Positions 19,578 to 27,656 of a stretch of DNA of 33,135 nucleotides are shown here, one piece after another. Under the pieces are notes generated by a model. That model did not search any database. It had not been told where the DNA came from and saw only the letters and a list, made by a program, of their open reading frames with translations. Within the stretch, counting starts at the first letter, position 1, and every line of letters starts with the position of its first letter. Origin of the DNA: a virus; IMG/VR virus record IMGVR_UViG_3300035182_000721, positions 1 to 33,135 of that record; one strand, given 5' to 3'. The position numbers were made by a program, and so were the translations under genes.

Positions 19578-20534
19578 TTACGAGTAGAAGTTGGTGCCAT
19601 CGGTGACGACGATCGCGCGGCCACCGTTGGTGACGGTCGACGTGGTGCCGGTGGCGCCCTTGACAACGACGCCGAATGCGCCCGTACAGGCGTTGATAAC
19701 GTACCAGGAGCGTCCGGCGGTGAGCGGCAAGGTCAGGTTGCGGTTCGCCGTGAGGACCCCGGTGAGCCTCAGCACGTAGGCATCCGTTACCCCTGAGCCC
19801 GGAGCCTGGTCCGCATCAGCCATCGCAATGGTAGATAGCCCCTGAGGCCCCCACGAACCGTCTCCACGGAGCGACTTGTATGCCTCCCCCGGAAGGCTCA
19901 CGAGGCCAAGGGCGCCGATCTGGGCGGGGTAGTACATGCCTGTGGGGCAGATCGACTGATCGTCTCCAATGTTGACCGCCGTGATCGCCGCACCTGCCGG
20001 GAGCTTCACAGCTGACCCACCCCGGTAGAGCGTGATGTAGTTGTTCGTGCAGTTCTTGACTGTCCACTGGTGACCGGGGGGAACCCACTGACCATCCATG
20101 TAGATGCTCAGGTCACCCATCGTGGCCCCGTAGTAGTAGATCGAGTGACACCGGGCCTCTGCGGCCGAAATCGTGTACTCGTCATTCACCGCAGAGAGGT
20201 CCACTCGGACCTCCGTCGGATAGTCCCCGATCCTGGCGTAGCCCTTGCCGGTGCAGAGGACGGCCGACCACTCGCCCGGTACCAGCGTTACCGTGGATCC
20301 GGACCCTCCCGTGATCGTCAGGGCGCGAGATCCCGTCGTCTGGTTGGACACGACCCACTGGGCACCCGCGCGCATCGGTAGGCGCATGATGCCATCGGCG
20401 GTCAGAGCCCCCACGCAGACGAGAGCCCAGCACGCCAGGTGCTCGTCCGAAGGGGTCGTGGTGACCGAACCGTCTTCGATCGTGACGCTCGCGATGCCCG
20501 AGGGCCTGAACAGAGTCTCATCAAGGAAGGTCAT
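19578..20534 (-). CDS. Tail fibre / receptor-binding-like protein with internal duplication
   Basis: A 318-residue beta-rich protein. Two related segments are visible: about 53-103 (RLPMRAGAQWVVSNQTTGSR ... GYARIG) and about 266-318 (LPLTAGRSWYVINACTGAF ... TNFYS). Each is a 'Leu-Pro, Gly-x-Trp, Asn, Val-x-Gly' beta repeat typical of phage fibre and tail-tip proteins. The middle contains GEAYKSLRGDGSWGPQG, a common junction in fibre proteins. It is the last structural gene before the lysis group, a usual site for receptor-binding genes. It probably trimerises. Confidence 0.65.
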   Translation of the reverse strand: MTFLDETLFRPSGIASVTIEDGSVTTTPSDEHLACWALVCVGALTADGIMRLPMRAGAQWVVSNQTTGSRALTITGGSGSTVTLVPGEWSAVLCTGKGYARIGDYPTEVRVDLSAVNDEYTISAAEARCHSIYYYGATMGDLSIYMDGQWVPPGHQWTVKNCTNNYITLYRGGSAVKLPAGAAITAVNIGDDQSICPTGMYYPAQIGALGLVSLPGEAYKSLRGDGSWGPQGLSTIAMADADQAPGSGVTDAYVLRLTGVLTANRNLTLPLTAGRSWYVINACTGAFGVVVKGATGTTSTVTNGGRAIVVTDGTNFYS

Positions 20535-20535
20535 G

Positions 20536-21357
20536 TCAGGGCCTCACGACGGTCGCGCGGAGCGACATGATCTGTGCCGAGCTGGCAGTACTACCGTCGG
20601 CCGCCTTGCTCTGCACCTGGATCGTATACGTGCCCGAGGTGCCGACCGTGCGATCGCAGCAAATGGGTGCGATCGTCACTGCGACGAGGTTCGCCGCCTG
20701 ACCGCCGTACACGACCGATTCCGTGACCGCCGTGTATGCCCCGCCGTTCTCGCTGACGAGTACGCGCGCGTACGAGTTCGCCATAGCTGCACTGTAGAGC
20801 TGCACCACGCCGTCCACTCGCACGATGTCACCCACCAGGAGGCCCGGGAGCGAGATCGAGGCGCCCGCGATGTCCCCGTACGTCGACGACGACGTGACGC
20901 GCGACGAGAGGGCCCCGACGTACCCCGTGGCGACGATCGCGTTGGCTGGCATCTGCGCGGCACGACCCGCCGCCGTCAGCGTCGCGAGGCCCGAGTTTGC
21001 CCCGGCAATGTCGTTGAGGATGTGGATCCACCGGCCCGATCCCGAGTTCGGGCTTGCAATGAAGGGGAGCGATTCGGCCGCCGCGCTGGCTGCCGTGTAG
21101 CGGTAGATCCCCGAGCTGGGAACGTAGCGGAGATCGCCGTCGGTGATCCCCGTGAGGGTGAGCGCCTTCAGGCTCGGGACATCGGCCACAGCCTTGAGCC
21201 GCGGGACGCCGAGCACCTCCGCGAGCTGCTGGAGGTAGTACGTCCTGTTCGCCAGCGCCTGGAAGGGCGTCTGGACGCTGGCGGCGGTACGGGCTTCGCC
21301 CCCGGTCGGGACGGCCACGGGCGAGAAGACCGACGAGTCGGTAAGAGTCAGCGGCAT
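20536..21357 (-). CDS. Tail fibre-like protein
   Basis: A 273-residue Ala/Ser/Thr-rich beta protein. The N terminus (SSVFSPVAVPTGGEARTAASV, then QTPFQALANRTYYLQQLAE) resembles the baseplate-attachment part of small fibres. The middle has SLPFIASPNSGSGRWIHI. The C terminus (about 170-273) is a jelly-roll-like series of strands (GDIVRVDGVVQLYSA, ARVLVSENGGAY). It follows the tail-protein-I-like gene and precedes the second fibre gene, as expected for the proximal fibre or connector. Receptor unknown. Confidence 0.6.
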   Translation of the reverse strand: MPLTLTDSSVFSPVAVPTGGEARTAASVQTPFQALANRTYYLQQLAEVLGVPRLKAVADVPSLKALTLTGITDGDLRYVPSSGIYRYTAASAAAESLPFIASPNSGSGRWIHILNDIAGANSGLATLTAAGRAAQMPANAIVATGYVGALSSRVTSSSTYGDIAGASISLPGLLVGDIVRVDGVVQLYSAAMANSYARVLVSENGGAYTAVTESVVYGGQAANLVAVTIAPICCDRTVGTSGTYTIQVQSKAADGSTASSAQIMSLRATVVRP

Positions 21358-21379
21358 TCGAGTATCCCTCAGTTAGAGG

Positions 21380-22039
21380 TTACGATAGAGGAATTTCAGC
21401 GGTCGAAGCGTCCCACGTTCCTGGATCACTCCAGTAGCCGGACGGGTAGTCCCACGTCTCTCCACTCGTCAGAACGATCAGGCTGACGGCCTTGGCGTGG
21501 GCCGCTCGCCACTTGCGTGCTAGCGCTTTGATCTGGGTGATCGGCTCCTGGGGATAGAGATCCTCCCATACCGCGCCGTCACTCCATGTGCCCGGAGACG
21601 TGTCCCACGGGGCTGGGATCGTCTCCGTGGTCGTGGGCCACAAGACCCAGAAGCGAGCCCAGGAGCCGCCGTCGTCCGTGCTCCATTCGTGTGACTCGAT
21701 GACAGTGGCCGTCGAGTAGCCCGCCTCACGTAGACGGGCCTGAAGCCCAGCCGAGGATCCACCCTGCCTGTAGCTAACGTACGCCCGGAGTAGTCTCCTT
21801 CGGTACTGGTCATCGGTTTCCCCGAGGAGCCGATCGAGGATGTAGTGGGCACCGGCATCCACTAACCCATCGCCCGGCGTCTTCGCGACGAACCTGGCGA
21901 GGACGGCCTGGTAGGCGGACTCGGAGTAGGCATCGAACAGGAGGCCGATCGACTCCAGGAAACGACGACCCCATTTGCGCTGAAGCCACGGCGGGGCCAC
22001 TTCCAATAGATATCGAGTGAACGATGTCAGGTCGTTCAC
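21380..22039 (-). CDS. Tail protein I-like (P2 gpI / Mu gp48) baseplate-fibre connector
   Basis: A 219-residue protein from GTG 22039. The N-terminal half is helical (PPWLQRKWGRRFLESIGLLFDAYSE). The core DAGAHYILDRLLGETDDQYRRRLLRAYVSYRQGGS is followed by LQARLREAGYSTATV, the pattern of P2 gpI-like tail proteins. The second half is Trp-rich and strand-like (WDTSPGTWSDGAVWEDLYP). It lies directly after the J-like gene, as in P2 and Mu, and would join the baseplate edge to the fibres. Confidence 0.75.
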   Translation of the reverse strand: MNDLTSFTRYLLEVAPPWLQRKWGRRFLESIGLLFDAYSESAYQAVLARFVAKTPGDGLVDAGAHYILDRLLGETDDQYRRRLLRAYVSYRQGGSSAGLQARLREAGYSTATVIESHEWSTDDGGSWARFWVLWPTTTETIPAPWDTSPGTWSDGAVWEDLYPQEPITQIKALARKWRAAHAKAVSLIVLTSGETWDYPSGYWSDPGTWDASTAEIPLS

Positions 22040-22040
22040 G

Positions 22041-23144
22041 TCAGACCTCCACGTAGGTCAGACCATCGACGAGGACGGCGAGCTGAGAGGCTGCCAGCGT
22101 CACGTCCTCCGCAGGCGTCGAGATGTCCAAGTGTACTACCCCCCGAGCCGTACGTACGGCGGCGATGATCTCGGCTTGATCGACCACGCCACCGAAGTCC
22201 GTCCCCGCCTGGATCTCCTCGAAGGCCGTGGCGATCGCGGCCTTGGCAGTGGCCATGAGACCGGACTTCACATTGACAGTGCCGGTCACGTCGATCGTCT
22301 GCGTCCCCGCTGGGTCGATGATTAGGCCGACACACTGGGGACGGCGACCGTTCACCTCGAACCACGTTCGGACCGCCGTAGCCACGGTGCCGGTGACAGG
22401 CCCCGCCGGACCTGCGAGGTAGCAGGTGACCCATCCCGGAACCGGCGTGGCTTCGTACACCCGGACACGGGTGACCTCCGACGATGCGGCCTTGCAGTTG
22501 TACGCATAGGCGTCCGAGCTGCCCGCCGCGCCGAGGGTGCTCCACTGCTCTCCGCAGCGGACCCTGAGAGCGTCGTCCGGCTCCTCGTCCACGCCCTGGG
22601 TGACGATCCACCCGAGGCCCGGATCGACCGTGACGGTCACGCCAGCGAGGGGCGTCACGAGACCCTCTAGGGACTCTGCGTCAAGGTTATACGCTGTCCC
22701 CGCCCGCTCGGCCTGCCACGTCATGGCGAGCGCCCCACCGGCCGGGAGGGTGCCGCCCGCCGAGTTCCGATACAGCAGCCCACCGCCCGCCGAGATGTAG
22801 ATGTCTCCAGCCCCGATCGTGTGTGGGGAAATCCCTGCGTTGTTGAGCGTGGCTTTTACGATCGTGTACGTAGCCGGGTTGCGGCTGATACCGAATACCT
22901 CGGAGGCAACGAGATCGAGCCACCCGCCCGTGGCAGTCGTACGCCACGCCGACTGTGCGATACCCGTGACGACCGAGCCGTACTCCTCGATCGCCTGGGA
23001 GACGAGTTGAAGGATGACGCGCGGTACAGCCTTGGTCGCCCAGGAGGTCGTGGGAAACCCGGCCATCTTGGCGAGGCCAATAAGTTTGACGAACGCCTCG
23101 GAGGCCGTAGGTGCCGAGATCAGGGAAGCCCAGTTGATGGTCAT
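22041..23144 (-). CDS. Baseplate J-like protein (P2 gpJ / Mu gp47)
   Basis: A 367-residue baseplate wedge protein. The N-terminal helical part contains GWLDLVASEVFGISRNPAT, the family's 'gwLD-lA-e-fGi-R' signature, followed by ISPHTIGAGDIYISAGGGLLYRNSAGGTLPAGG. The middle has the conserved EEPDDALRVRCGEQW segment. The C terminus has DQAEIIAAVRTARGVVHLDI. It assembles with the W-like protein into the wedge that opens on contraction. ATG overlaps the upstream stop (ATGA). Gene order W-like, J-like, I-like is as in P2 and Mu. Confidence 0.87.
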   Translation of the reverse strand: MTINWASLISAPTASEAFVKLIGLAKMAGFPTTSWATKAVPRVILQLVSQAIEEYGSVVTGIAQSAWRTTATGGWLDLVASEVFGISRNPATYTIVKATLNNAGISPHTIGAGDIYISAGGGLLYRNSAGGTLPAGGALAMTWQAERAGTAYNLDAESLEGLVTPLAGVTVTVDPGLGWIVTQGVDEEPDDALRVRCGEQWSTLGAAGSSDAYAYNCKAASSEVTRVRVYEATPVPGWVTCYLAGPAGPVTGTVATAVRTWFEVNGRRPQCVGLIIDPAGTQTIDVTGTVNVKSGLMATAKAAIATAFEEIQAGTDFGGVVDQAEIIAAVRTARGVVHLDISTPAEDVTLAASQLAVLVDGLTYVEV

Positions 23145-23551
23145 TCGGACACCTGTAGGATCGACGCGTCGAGGCCAGACGACGCGATGACCAGCTTGAA
23201 GGGCCCTTCAGCGGTCACACCCTGGCCGGAAACCGTGAGCGTCTGACTGGAGGCGCTGAAGGTCACACCCACCGAGATCGCCCAGACCCGTTCGTCCGTG
23301 AGGGCATCGGCCTCGGCGCCCGAGGCGATGGCAAGCCGGTCCGCTTCGTCGATGTCCGCATTGAGCCAGTCGGCCAGGGCGAAGCCCTCGGACGGCGCCC
23401 ATTCCATCGAGCCTTGGGGAGTCTCCCAGCCTCGGACCACACACTGGGCGACGGCAAGCGCACCCTCGACGGTGGCGCCCGTGGGATCGAGATCCCATGC
23501 ACCCTCATCGTTGTGCGTCTGGTTCCAGTCGGATCCGAGTCCTTCGGTCAT
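23141..23551 (-). CDS. Baseplate wedge protein, gpW/gp46-like
   Basis: A 136-residue protein between the spike-like and J-like genes. It starts with GSDWNQTHNDEGAWDLDPTGA and contains VEGALAVAQCVVRGWETPQG, matching the short 'Mu gp46 / gpW-like' tail proteins. Its C terminus is beta-rich (VWAISVGVTFSASSQTLTV). It probably attaches the J-like wedge to the hub. Identification rests on position and general pattern, as the family is divergent. Confidence 0.68.
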   Translation of the reverse strand: MTEGLGSDWNQTHNDEGAWDLDPTGATVEGALAVAQCVVRGWETPQGSMEWAPSEGFALADWLNADIDEADRLAIASGAEADALTDERVWAISVGVTFSASSQTLTVSGQGVTAEGPFKLVIASSGLDASILQVSE

Positions 23552-23552
23552 G

Positions 23553-24035
23553 TCAGGCGCTCAGCTTGGTAGGTACGCCACCGGCAGGCGTGGTGATGGA
23601 GACCATCCCAGCAGCTCCTCCGCTCGGACCGGGGATCGCCACCGTGTCACCAACTCGGAGGACTGGGGCGCCGCCCATCGTGATCGTGGGGGCATCGATC
23701 TCAACTCGCGCAGAAGCCGTAATCTTGATTTCCATGAGTCCTTCTGGACTCGTCAGAGAGGCGATGGGCCGGCCCTGGTCCGCATCCTCGAAGCCAACCA
23801 GGACGACCGTCCCGGGCTTCACCTTGCACTCGACGCCGGGAATACCTCGAAGGGGCACCTGGGTGAGGCCGAGGGCCTTGGACCTCGTGATCTGTGTGCC
23901 GACCTCGATACGGACATCGAGGGTCGATCCCGACTGGCTCACGACCGTAGCCGGGTAGATGCGGGTCCACCTGACGAGCGGTTCCACGACGCTGAGGATC
24001 AGCGTTCGGATCTCGGAGCGGAGGTCAGAGGCCAT
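23553..24035 (-). CDS. Baseplate spike protein, gpV/gp45-like
   Basis: A 160-residue protein. Residues about 25-100 look like the OB-fold of spike proteins (RIYPATVVSQSGSTLDVRIEV, then PGVECKVKPGTVVLVGFEDAD). They are followed by a short beta-helix-like repeat region (EGLMEIKITASARVEIDAPTITMGG) and a compact tip segment. As a trimer it would form the membrane-piercing spike under the tail tube. It overlaps the hub gene by 11 nt. No His-x-His iron-binding tip motif is visible, unlike in P2 V. Confidence 0.7.
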   Translation of the reverse strand: MASDLRSEIRTLILSVVEPLVRWTRIYPATVVSQSGSTLDVRIEVGTQITRSKALGLTQVPLRGIPGVECKVKPGTVVLVGFEDADQGRPIASLTSPEGLMEIKITASARVEIDAPTITMGGAPVLRVGDTVAIPGPSGGAAGMVSITTPAGGVPTKLSA

Positions 24036-24669
24036 GGATCTCGACCCGCACCTTCTCGGCAGTGATTCGATACGTGACGGAGACGATCTTGAACCCGTCG
24101 AGGGTCATGCCTGGACGTACCGAATAGGTGGACGTGGCGATCTCGCGATACCGACCAGCCACGTCCACCTCGGTGACATGGTGGCTCAGATCGAGGTCGG
24201 TCCAGGTGTCGATGCCCACCCAGACGGTGCCGTCGTCTCGGACCCGCCAGACGGCTCCAGCGCTGTATGTGAGGGCGTCCATCTCACGGGCCGCCCTCCC
24301 CTCTCCACGAGTCCACGCGGCCAGCGTGTGTGCAAGGACGGCCTCGTCAGAGGCCGTCGAAAGCATCTCACCGGCTTCATCGAGAGCGGAGCCCACTGGG
24401 AGGCGCAGAGGGGCGTTGCGCCACCATCGTGGGCCGACCGATCGCGAGAGGTTCCCAGCCCCACCGACGATCCGAACCGACGTGCGAGAGTAGGCCGACC
24501 CGCCACTGACGACGGTCCCCGAGAGGGCCATCCCGGGGGCATCCACGGAGACCCGACCCGTGGGGGCCGTCTTCCCCTCGACCACGAGGGTCGATGTCCA
24601 CGCCCCTTGATAGGGGTATGTAATGGACCCTTCGAGGACCGTGAGCCCTGCGACGCTGACGAGTGCCAT
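24025..24669 (-). CDS. Baseplate hub protein, gp44/gpD-like (probable)
   Basis: A 214-residue protein located where Mu-like phages encode the baseplate hub. The N terminus is beta-rich (VEGKTAPTGRVSVDAPGMALSG). The middle is helical (VGSALDEAGEMLSTASDEAVLAHTLAAW), followed by AVWRVRDDGTVWVGIDTW and GMTLDGFKIVSVTYRITAEKVRVEIHGL, which resembles the C-terminal strands of hub proteins. It is shorter than gpD or gp27 homologues, so the hub may be shared with the upstream 24671 gene. Assignment is mostly by synteny. Confidence 0.55.
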   Translation of the reverse strand: MALVSVAGLTVLEGSITYPYQGAWTSTLVVEGKTAPTGRVSVDAPGMALSGTVVSGGSAYSRTSVRIVGGAGNLSRSVGPRWWRNAPLRLPVGSALDEAGEMLSTASDEAVLAHTLAAWTRGEGRAAREMDALTYSAGAVWRVRDDGTVWVGIDTWTDLDLSHHVTEVDVAGRYREIATSTYSVRPGMTLDGFKIVSVTYRITAEKVRVEIHGL

Positions 24670-24670
24670 A

Positions 24671-25261
24671 TCAGTACCACGATCCCGACTTCGGAGGCGG
24701 GTCAGCCTTCGAGACGCGGGGCTTTCTGTTCGGTTGGGCCTTGGGGAGAACGGTCTTGGTTCCTTTCGTTACCGCCTTGACCGCCGTATGGAGTGCGTCG
24801 CCCGCAGCCTTGGCCGTGGTGGGATCGTATGCCCCACCACCCGCCGAGGGCTTGGGCTTCCTGAACTCACAGGCTGAGAGCTGGACCTCCCAGAGGCCGG
24901 GTTCAGGCTGCGTCGGCCCATCGATCGATTCGAAGAGGATCGACGAGATGCCGAGGATCGATAGGACCGGGTGGCTCACCTGCCAGGGAGAGGACTCTCC
25001 AGCAGGGAACAGGTCCGAGATGAGCGCCGAGAGTTGCTCCATCTGAGTCTGGGTCCACACGCGGATCGTCACCGTGAGGCTCGGGACATCGCGGCCCTGA
25101 ATCGTCGTGGTCCCGCCGTCCTCACCGAGACCCGCCTTCTTGTCGACCTTGAGCCCCTTCTTGGGCTTCACCGTGGCGATGCCTGGAGCCGCCTGGCCGG
25201 CGATGATGAGCGTGTGCCAGGCGGCCGATCCTTTGCCGACGAGGGGAGGGAGAGCGGGCAT
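24671..25261 (-). CDS. Tail/baseplate protein upstream of the hub
   Basis: A 196-residue protein. Its ATG overlaps the tape-measure stop by one base (TAATG). N-terminal strands (HTLIIAGQAAPGIATVKP) lead to a domain with VPSLTVTIRVWTQTQMEQLSALISDLFPAG and SILFESIDGP. The last ~65 residues are Lys/Pro-rich and probably disordered. It occupies the slot of the Mu gp43 or LysM-type tube-initiator proteins that join tape measure to hub. The peptidoglycan-binding motif is not clear. Function is inferred from gene order. Confidence 0.55.
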   Translation of the reverse strand: MPALPPLVGKGSAAWHTLIIAGQAAPGIATVKPKKGLKVDKKAGLGEDGGTTTIQGRDVPSLTVTIRVWTQTQMEQLSALISDLFPAGESSPWQVSHPVLSILGISSILFESIDGPTQPEPGLWEVQLSACEFRKPKPSAGGGAYDPTTAKAAGDALHTAVKAVTKGTKTVLPKAQPNRKPRVSKADPPPKSGSWY

Positions 25262-27099
25262 TAGGTTACGGTCTCCTCACCGGACTGGGCGTTGAGATCC
25301 TGGATCTGCACCCGAAACTCCCGGGCGAATGCACGCGCGAAGCCCTGGGCTGCGGACTCAGAGACGTTGCCACCATCCAGGTTGAGGACGATCGAGAGGT
25401 TCTCGATGGTGACCCCGCCGCGCTCCTGGACCTGCGGAACAGGACCTCCGGCGATCGTGGGGATGTCCAGCGTGGGGAGCGGCGGAGGCTCCACCAGCTC
25501 CTCGACGGCCTCCCGAGCGTTGTCGTTCTCGCCACCGATGCCGGCGGCGAAACCCTCACCGACGAAACCGCCAATCTCGGCGAAGACCTTGGACGGGCTG
25601 GCGATCCCTAGTGCCTTCTTGGCTGCCGCAGGAAGCAGATCGAGAAGCCCCTCGATGGACTCAAGGAGCCATCGCCAACCGTCCTTGATGCCATCCCAGA
25701 GCCCGTCGACGATGTTCTGGCCGATGTCGAACAGGTCGATCGAGTCGAACCAGTCGGTCAGCTCATCCCAGGACTTTGGGATCACATCCCATACGTCAGC
25801 GATGGACGAGGCGATCTCAGCGATCTTCCTCGGGAAGAGCGTGAACGTGGAGATCATGCTCCCGAACGCAGCGCCTACGAATTCCGCCAGCCACTCGACG
25901 GTGGCACCGATCGCCGCCAGTGCGATCTGGGCACCCTCGGAGTCCCCGGTAAGTTGCTGGAAGGGCTTAAGGACTGGCTCAAGCCCCTTCATGAGACCAT
26001 TCGAGAATGCAGACCCGAGGTCGATGACAGCATCGGCCAGCCTGATCGCGCCGTTCAGGAACTGCTCGATGTCCTCGGGCTTGATCTTGCTGACCCAGTC
26101 GGCAACGCCCTGGAAAGCCCTTCCGAGCGTATCTCGGATCTTCTGGCCGCTCTCAGTGGTCGGGTCGAGGAGCTTGTTAATCGACTTGAGGGCCTCTATG
26201 AACGGCCCAGTCACCGCGGATTCCGCGAAGACTGAGTTGAGCTGGTTCTTGAGCCCGGTGAGCTGGCCCGAGATCGAATTGCCACCGATCTCCTTGGCGA
26301 TCGATCCGAGCGGCCCATTATGGTCGAGTTTGTTCGAGACGATCTCCAGGATCGCCTTCGTGCCCGTGTCTGCGTCGATCTTGCCGTCCTGAAGTAGCTT
26401 CTCGATCTCCTGCTTCGTCTTGCCGAATGAGGCCGAGCCTTGCATCGAGGTGAGCACCTGGAAGAACTCATCTGAGTCCCCGATTCCTGCGCCCTTGAGA
26501 TGGCCCAGCGTCTCCGCGGAGAGCTTACCCTTCTCTCGGAGTCCCTTGACAGCCTCGATCAGCCCCTTACCCGCCTGGTCACCCAGCACGGCGGAAACGT
26601 CGAGACCCGCGTTTAGGATGTCCTGGACCTGCTCGACGGCTAAGCCAGACAACCGGAGTTCTTTGTAAAACTCGGTTAGCTTCTCGGTCGGGAGGCCCGC
26701 GCCGTTGGCCATGCCACGGAGGGAATCGAGCGTTCTTTTGGCGCTCGTCCCGGTTCCGTCGATCGCCTCGAATGCGGCGAGAGAGCGGGTTTGAAACTCG
26801 CTGGCTTCGATCGCCCACTTCTCAGCGGCCACGACCATGGCTGCCGCAGTGGCTGCGACGGCAGCTCCTGCTGCTACGGCGAACTGAGCTACGTTGATCC
26901 ACGCCCCTTGGCTCGCCTCGCCCACACGCTTCATCGCGTCGGCGTGCGACTTGGACGCCTCCTCGGCCCGCTTCTCGGCCTTCTCGGCCTCGGAGAGCCC
27001 CGATTTGAGGCCCTTGAGGGACTTCTCTGCCTTGTCTGCATTCTTGCTCACATCATCGGTGAGCTTGATAGCGAACTCAGCTGAGTTGTTGGAGGACAC
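25261..27099 (-). CDS. Tail tape measure protein
   Basis: A 612-residue protein from GTG 27099. The N terminus is Lys/Glu/Ala-rich coiled coil (ADKAEKSLKGLKSGLSEAE and on). A hydrophobic segment AVAAGAAVAATAAAMVVAA (about 73-91) follows, then the tape-measure-like ALDSLRGMANGAGLPTEKL region and a C-terminal LAAGI/GEGFAAGIGGENDN part. It sets tail length and occupies the tube lumen before ejection. It lies right after the frameshifted chaperone, the standard place. At roughly 0.15 nm per residue it predicts a tail near 90 nm. Confidence 0.87.
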   Translation of the reverse strand: MSSNNSAEFAIKLTDDVSKNADKAEKSLKGLKSGLSEAEKAEKRAEEASKSHADAMKRVGEASQGAWINVAQFAVAAGAAVAATAAAMVVAAEKWAIEASEFQTRSLAAFEAIDGTGTSAKRTLDSLRGMANGAGLPTEKLTEFYKELRLSGLAVEQVQDILNAGLDVSAVLGDQAGKGLIEAVKGLREKGKLSAETLGHLKGAGIGDSDEFFQVLTSMQGSASFGKTKQEIEKLLQDGKIDADTGTKAILEIVSNKLDHNGPLGSIAKEIGGNSISGQLTGLKNQLNSVFAESAVTGPFIEALKSINKLLDPTTESGQKIRDTLGRAFQGVADWVSKIKPEDIEQFLNGAIRLADAVIDLGSAFSNGLMKGLEPVLKPFQQLTGDSEGAQIALAAIGATVEWLAEFVGAAFGSMISTFTLFPRKIAEIASSIADVWDVIPKSWDELTDWFDSIDLFDIGQNIVDGLWDGIKDGWRWLLESIEGLLDLLPAAAKKALGIASPSKVFAEIGGFVGEGFAAGIGGENDNAREAVEELVEPPPLPTLDIPTIAGGPVPQVQERGGVTIENLSIVLNLDGGNVSESAAQGFARAFAREFRVQIQDLNAQSGEETVT

Positions 27100-27102
27100 G
27101 TC

Positions 27103-27596
27103 CTAGCCTTTGGGCTTCGAGGGTCGAAGCCACGCGTTCAGAAAGGCCCGTAGAAGGGCCGCATCTTCTGCTTCGATTAGGGCACCGGCCAGGGCATCGA
27201 CGGTCGGACTGACCCCGCGTGCGGCGAGCCTGAGCCTCGCGGCAACCAGGGAGTCAGACCGTCCCTTTCCGGCACGCCTCAGAGCGCTTTTCCCGACTCC
27301 ACCTCTTCGGCCGCAGCGATCTGCGCCGCCGTGTTGGCGATCTTGATCACCGCCCCGGGGTACTTGTCGATGATGGCCGTGAGGGCGTCGCCAGAGGGCT
27401 CCACGACGACATCGATCGCGAACATCCGGTGCGCCTGGATCCTCTTCTGGGGGTCCACCATGAGGCTCATGTAGCGCTCGAACTGCGGCCCCGTGGGTCG
27501 CTTGAGCATGATCGAGAACCCCGCGGGGAAGTCGATCTGCCAGACTTCACCGTGCGCCTGTTTGAGGGAGGCGATCTTGTCATTCGAGATGGTCAT
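27103..27596 (-). CDS. Frameshifted tail assembly chaperone (G-T type product)
   Basis: A -1 shift at 27288-27294 joins the first 103 codons of the 27596 gene to an overlapping frame that runs to TAG at 27105-27103, giving about 164 residues. The added part (SALRRAGKGRSDSLVAARLR ... FLNAWLRPSKPKG) is helical and basic, as expected of the T domain that binds tape measure and tube. The frame has no start of its own and ends 3 bases before the tape-measure GTG, which strongly supports the frameshift model known from lambda G/GT. Confidence 0.8.
27279..27596 (-). CDS. Tail assembly chaperone, unshifted product (G-like)
   Basis: A 105-residue acidic protein from ATG 27596. It is the abundant partner of the frameshifted product. 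It coats the tape measure during tail assembly and is absent from the virion. Visible: KQAHGEVWQIDFPAGFSIMLKRPTG, then PQKRIQAHRMFAIDVVVEP, then AIIDKYPGAVIKIANTAAQ, ending EVESGKAL. It lies between tube and tape-measure genes. Confidence 0.82.
   Translation of the reverse strand: MTISNDKIASLKQAHGEVWQIDFPAGFSIMLKRPTGPQFERYMSLMVDPQKRIQAHRMFAIDVVVEPSGDALTAIIDKYPGAVIKIANTAAQIAAAEEVESGKAL
27288..27294 (-). promoter_or_regulatory. -1 ribosomal frameshift site GGGAAAA
   Basis: In the chaperone frame the codons TCG GGA AAA create G_GGA_AAA, a canonical X_XXY_YYZ slippery heptamer related to GGGAAAG in lambda. Two codons later the zero frame stops (TGA at 27281-27279), while the -1 frame is open for 61 codons. 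Confidence 0.85.
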
Positions 27597-27621
27597 GTGA
27601 TTCTCCTGCCTTGGTACCTGT

Positions 27622-27647
27622 GAGGGACGCCTTCTCAGGCGTCCCTC
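27622..27647. terminator. Strong hairpin between tail tube and chaperone genes
   Basis: A perfect 11-bp stem GAGGGACGCCT / AGGCGTCCCTC with a TCTC tetraloop lies 9 bp after the tube stop. No T-run follows on the minus strand. It could attenuate transcription or protect the upstream mRNA 3' end, keeping tube and sheath levels above those of chaperone and tape measure. Confidence 0.6.
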
Positions 27648-27656
27648 CTAGATGGA

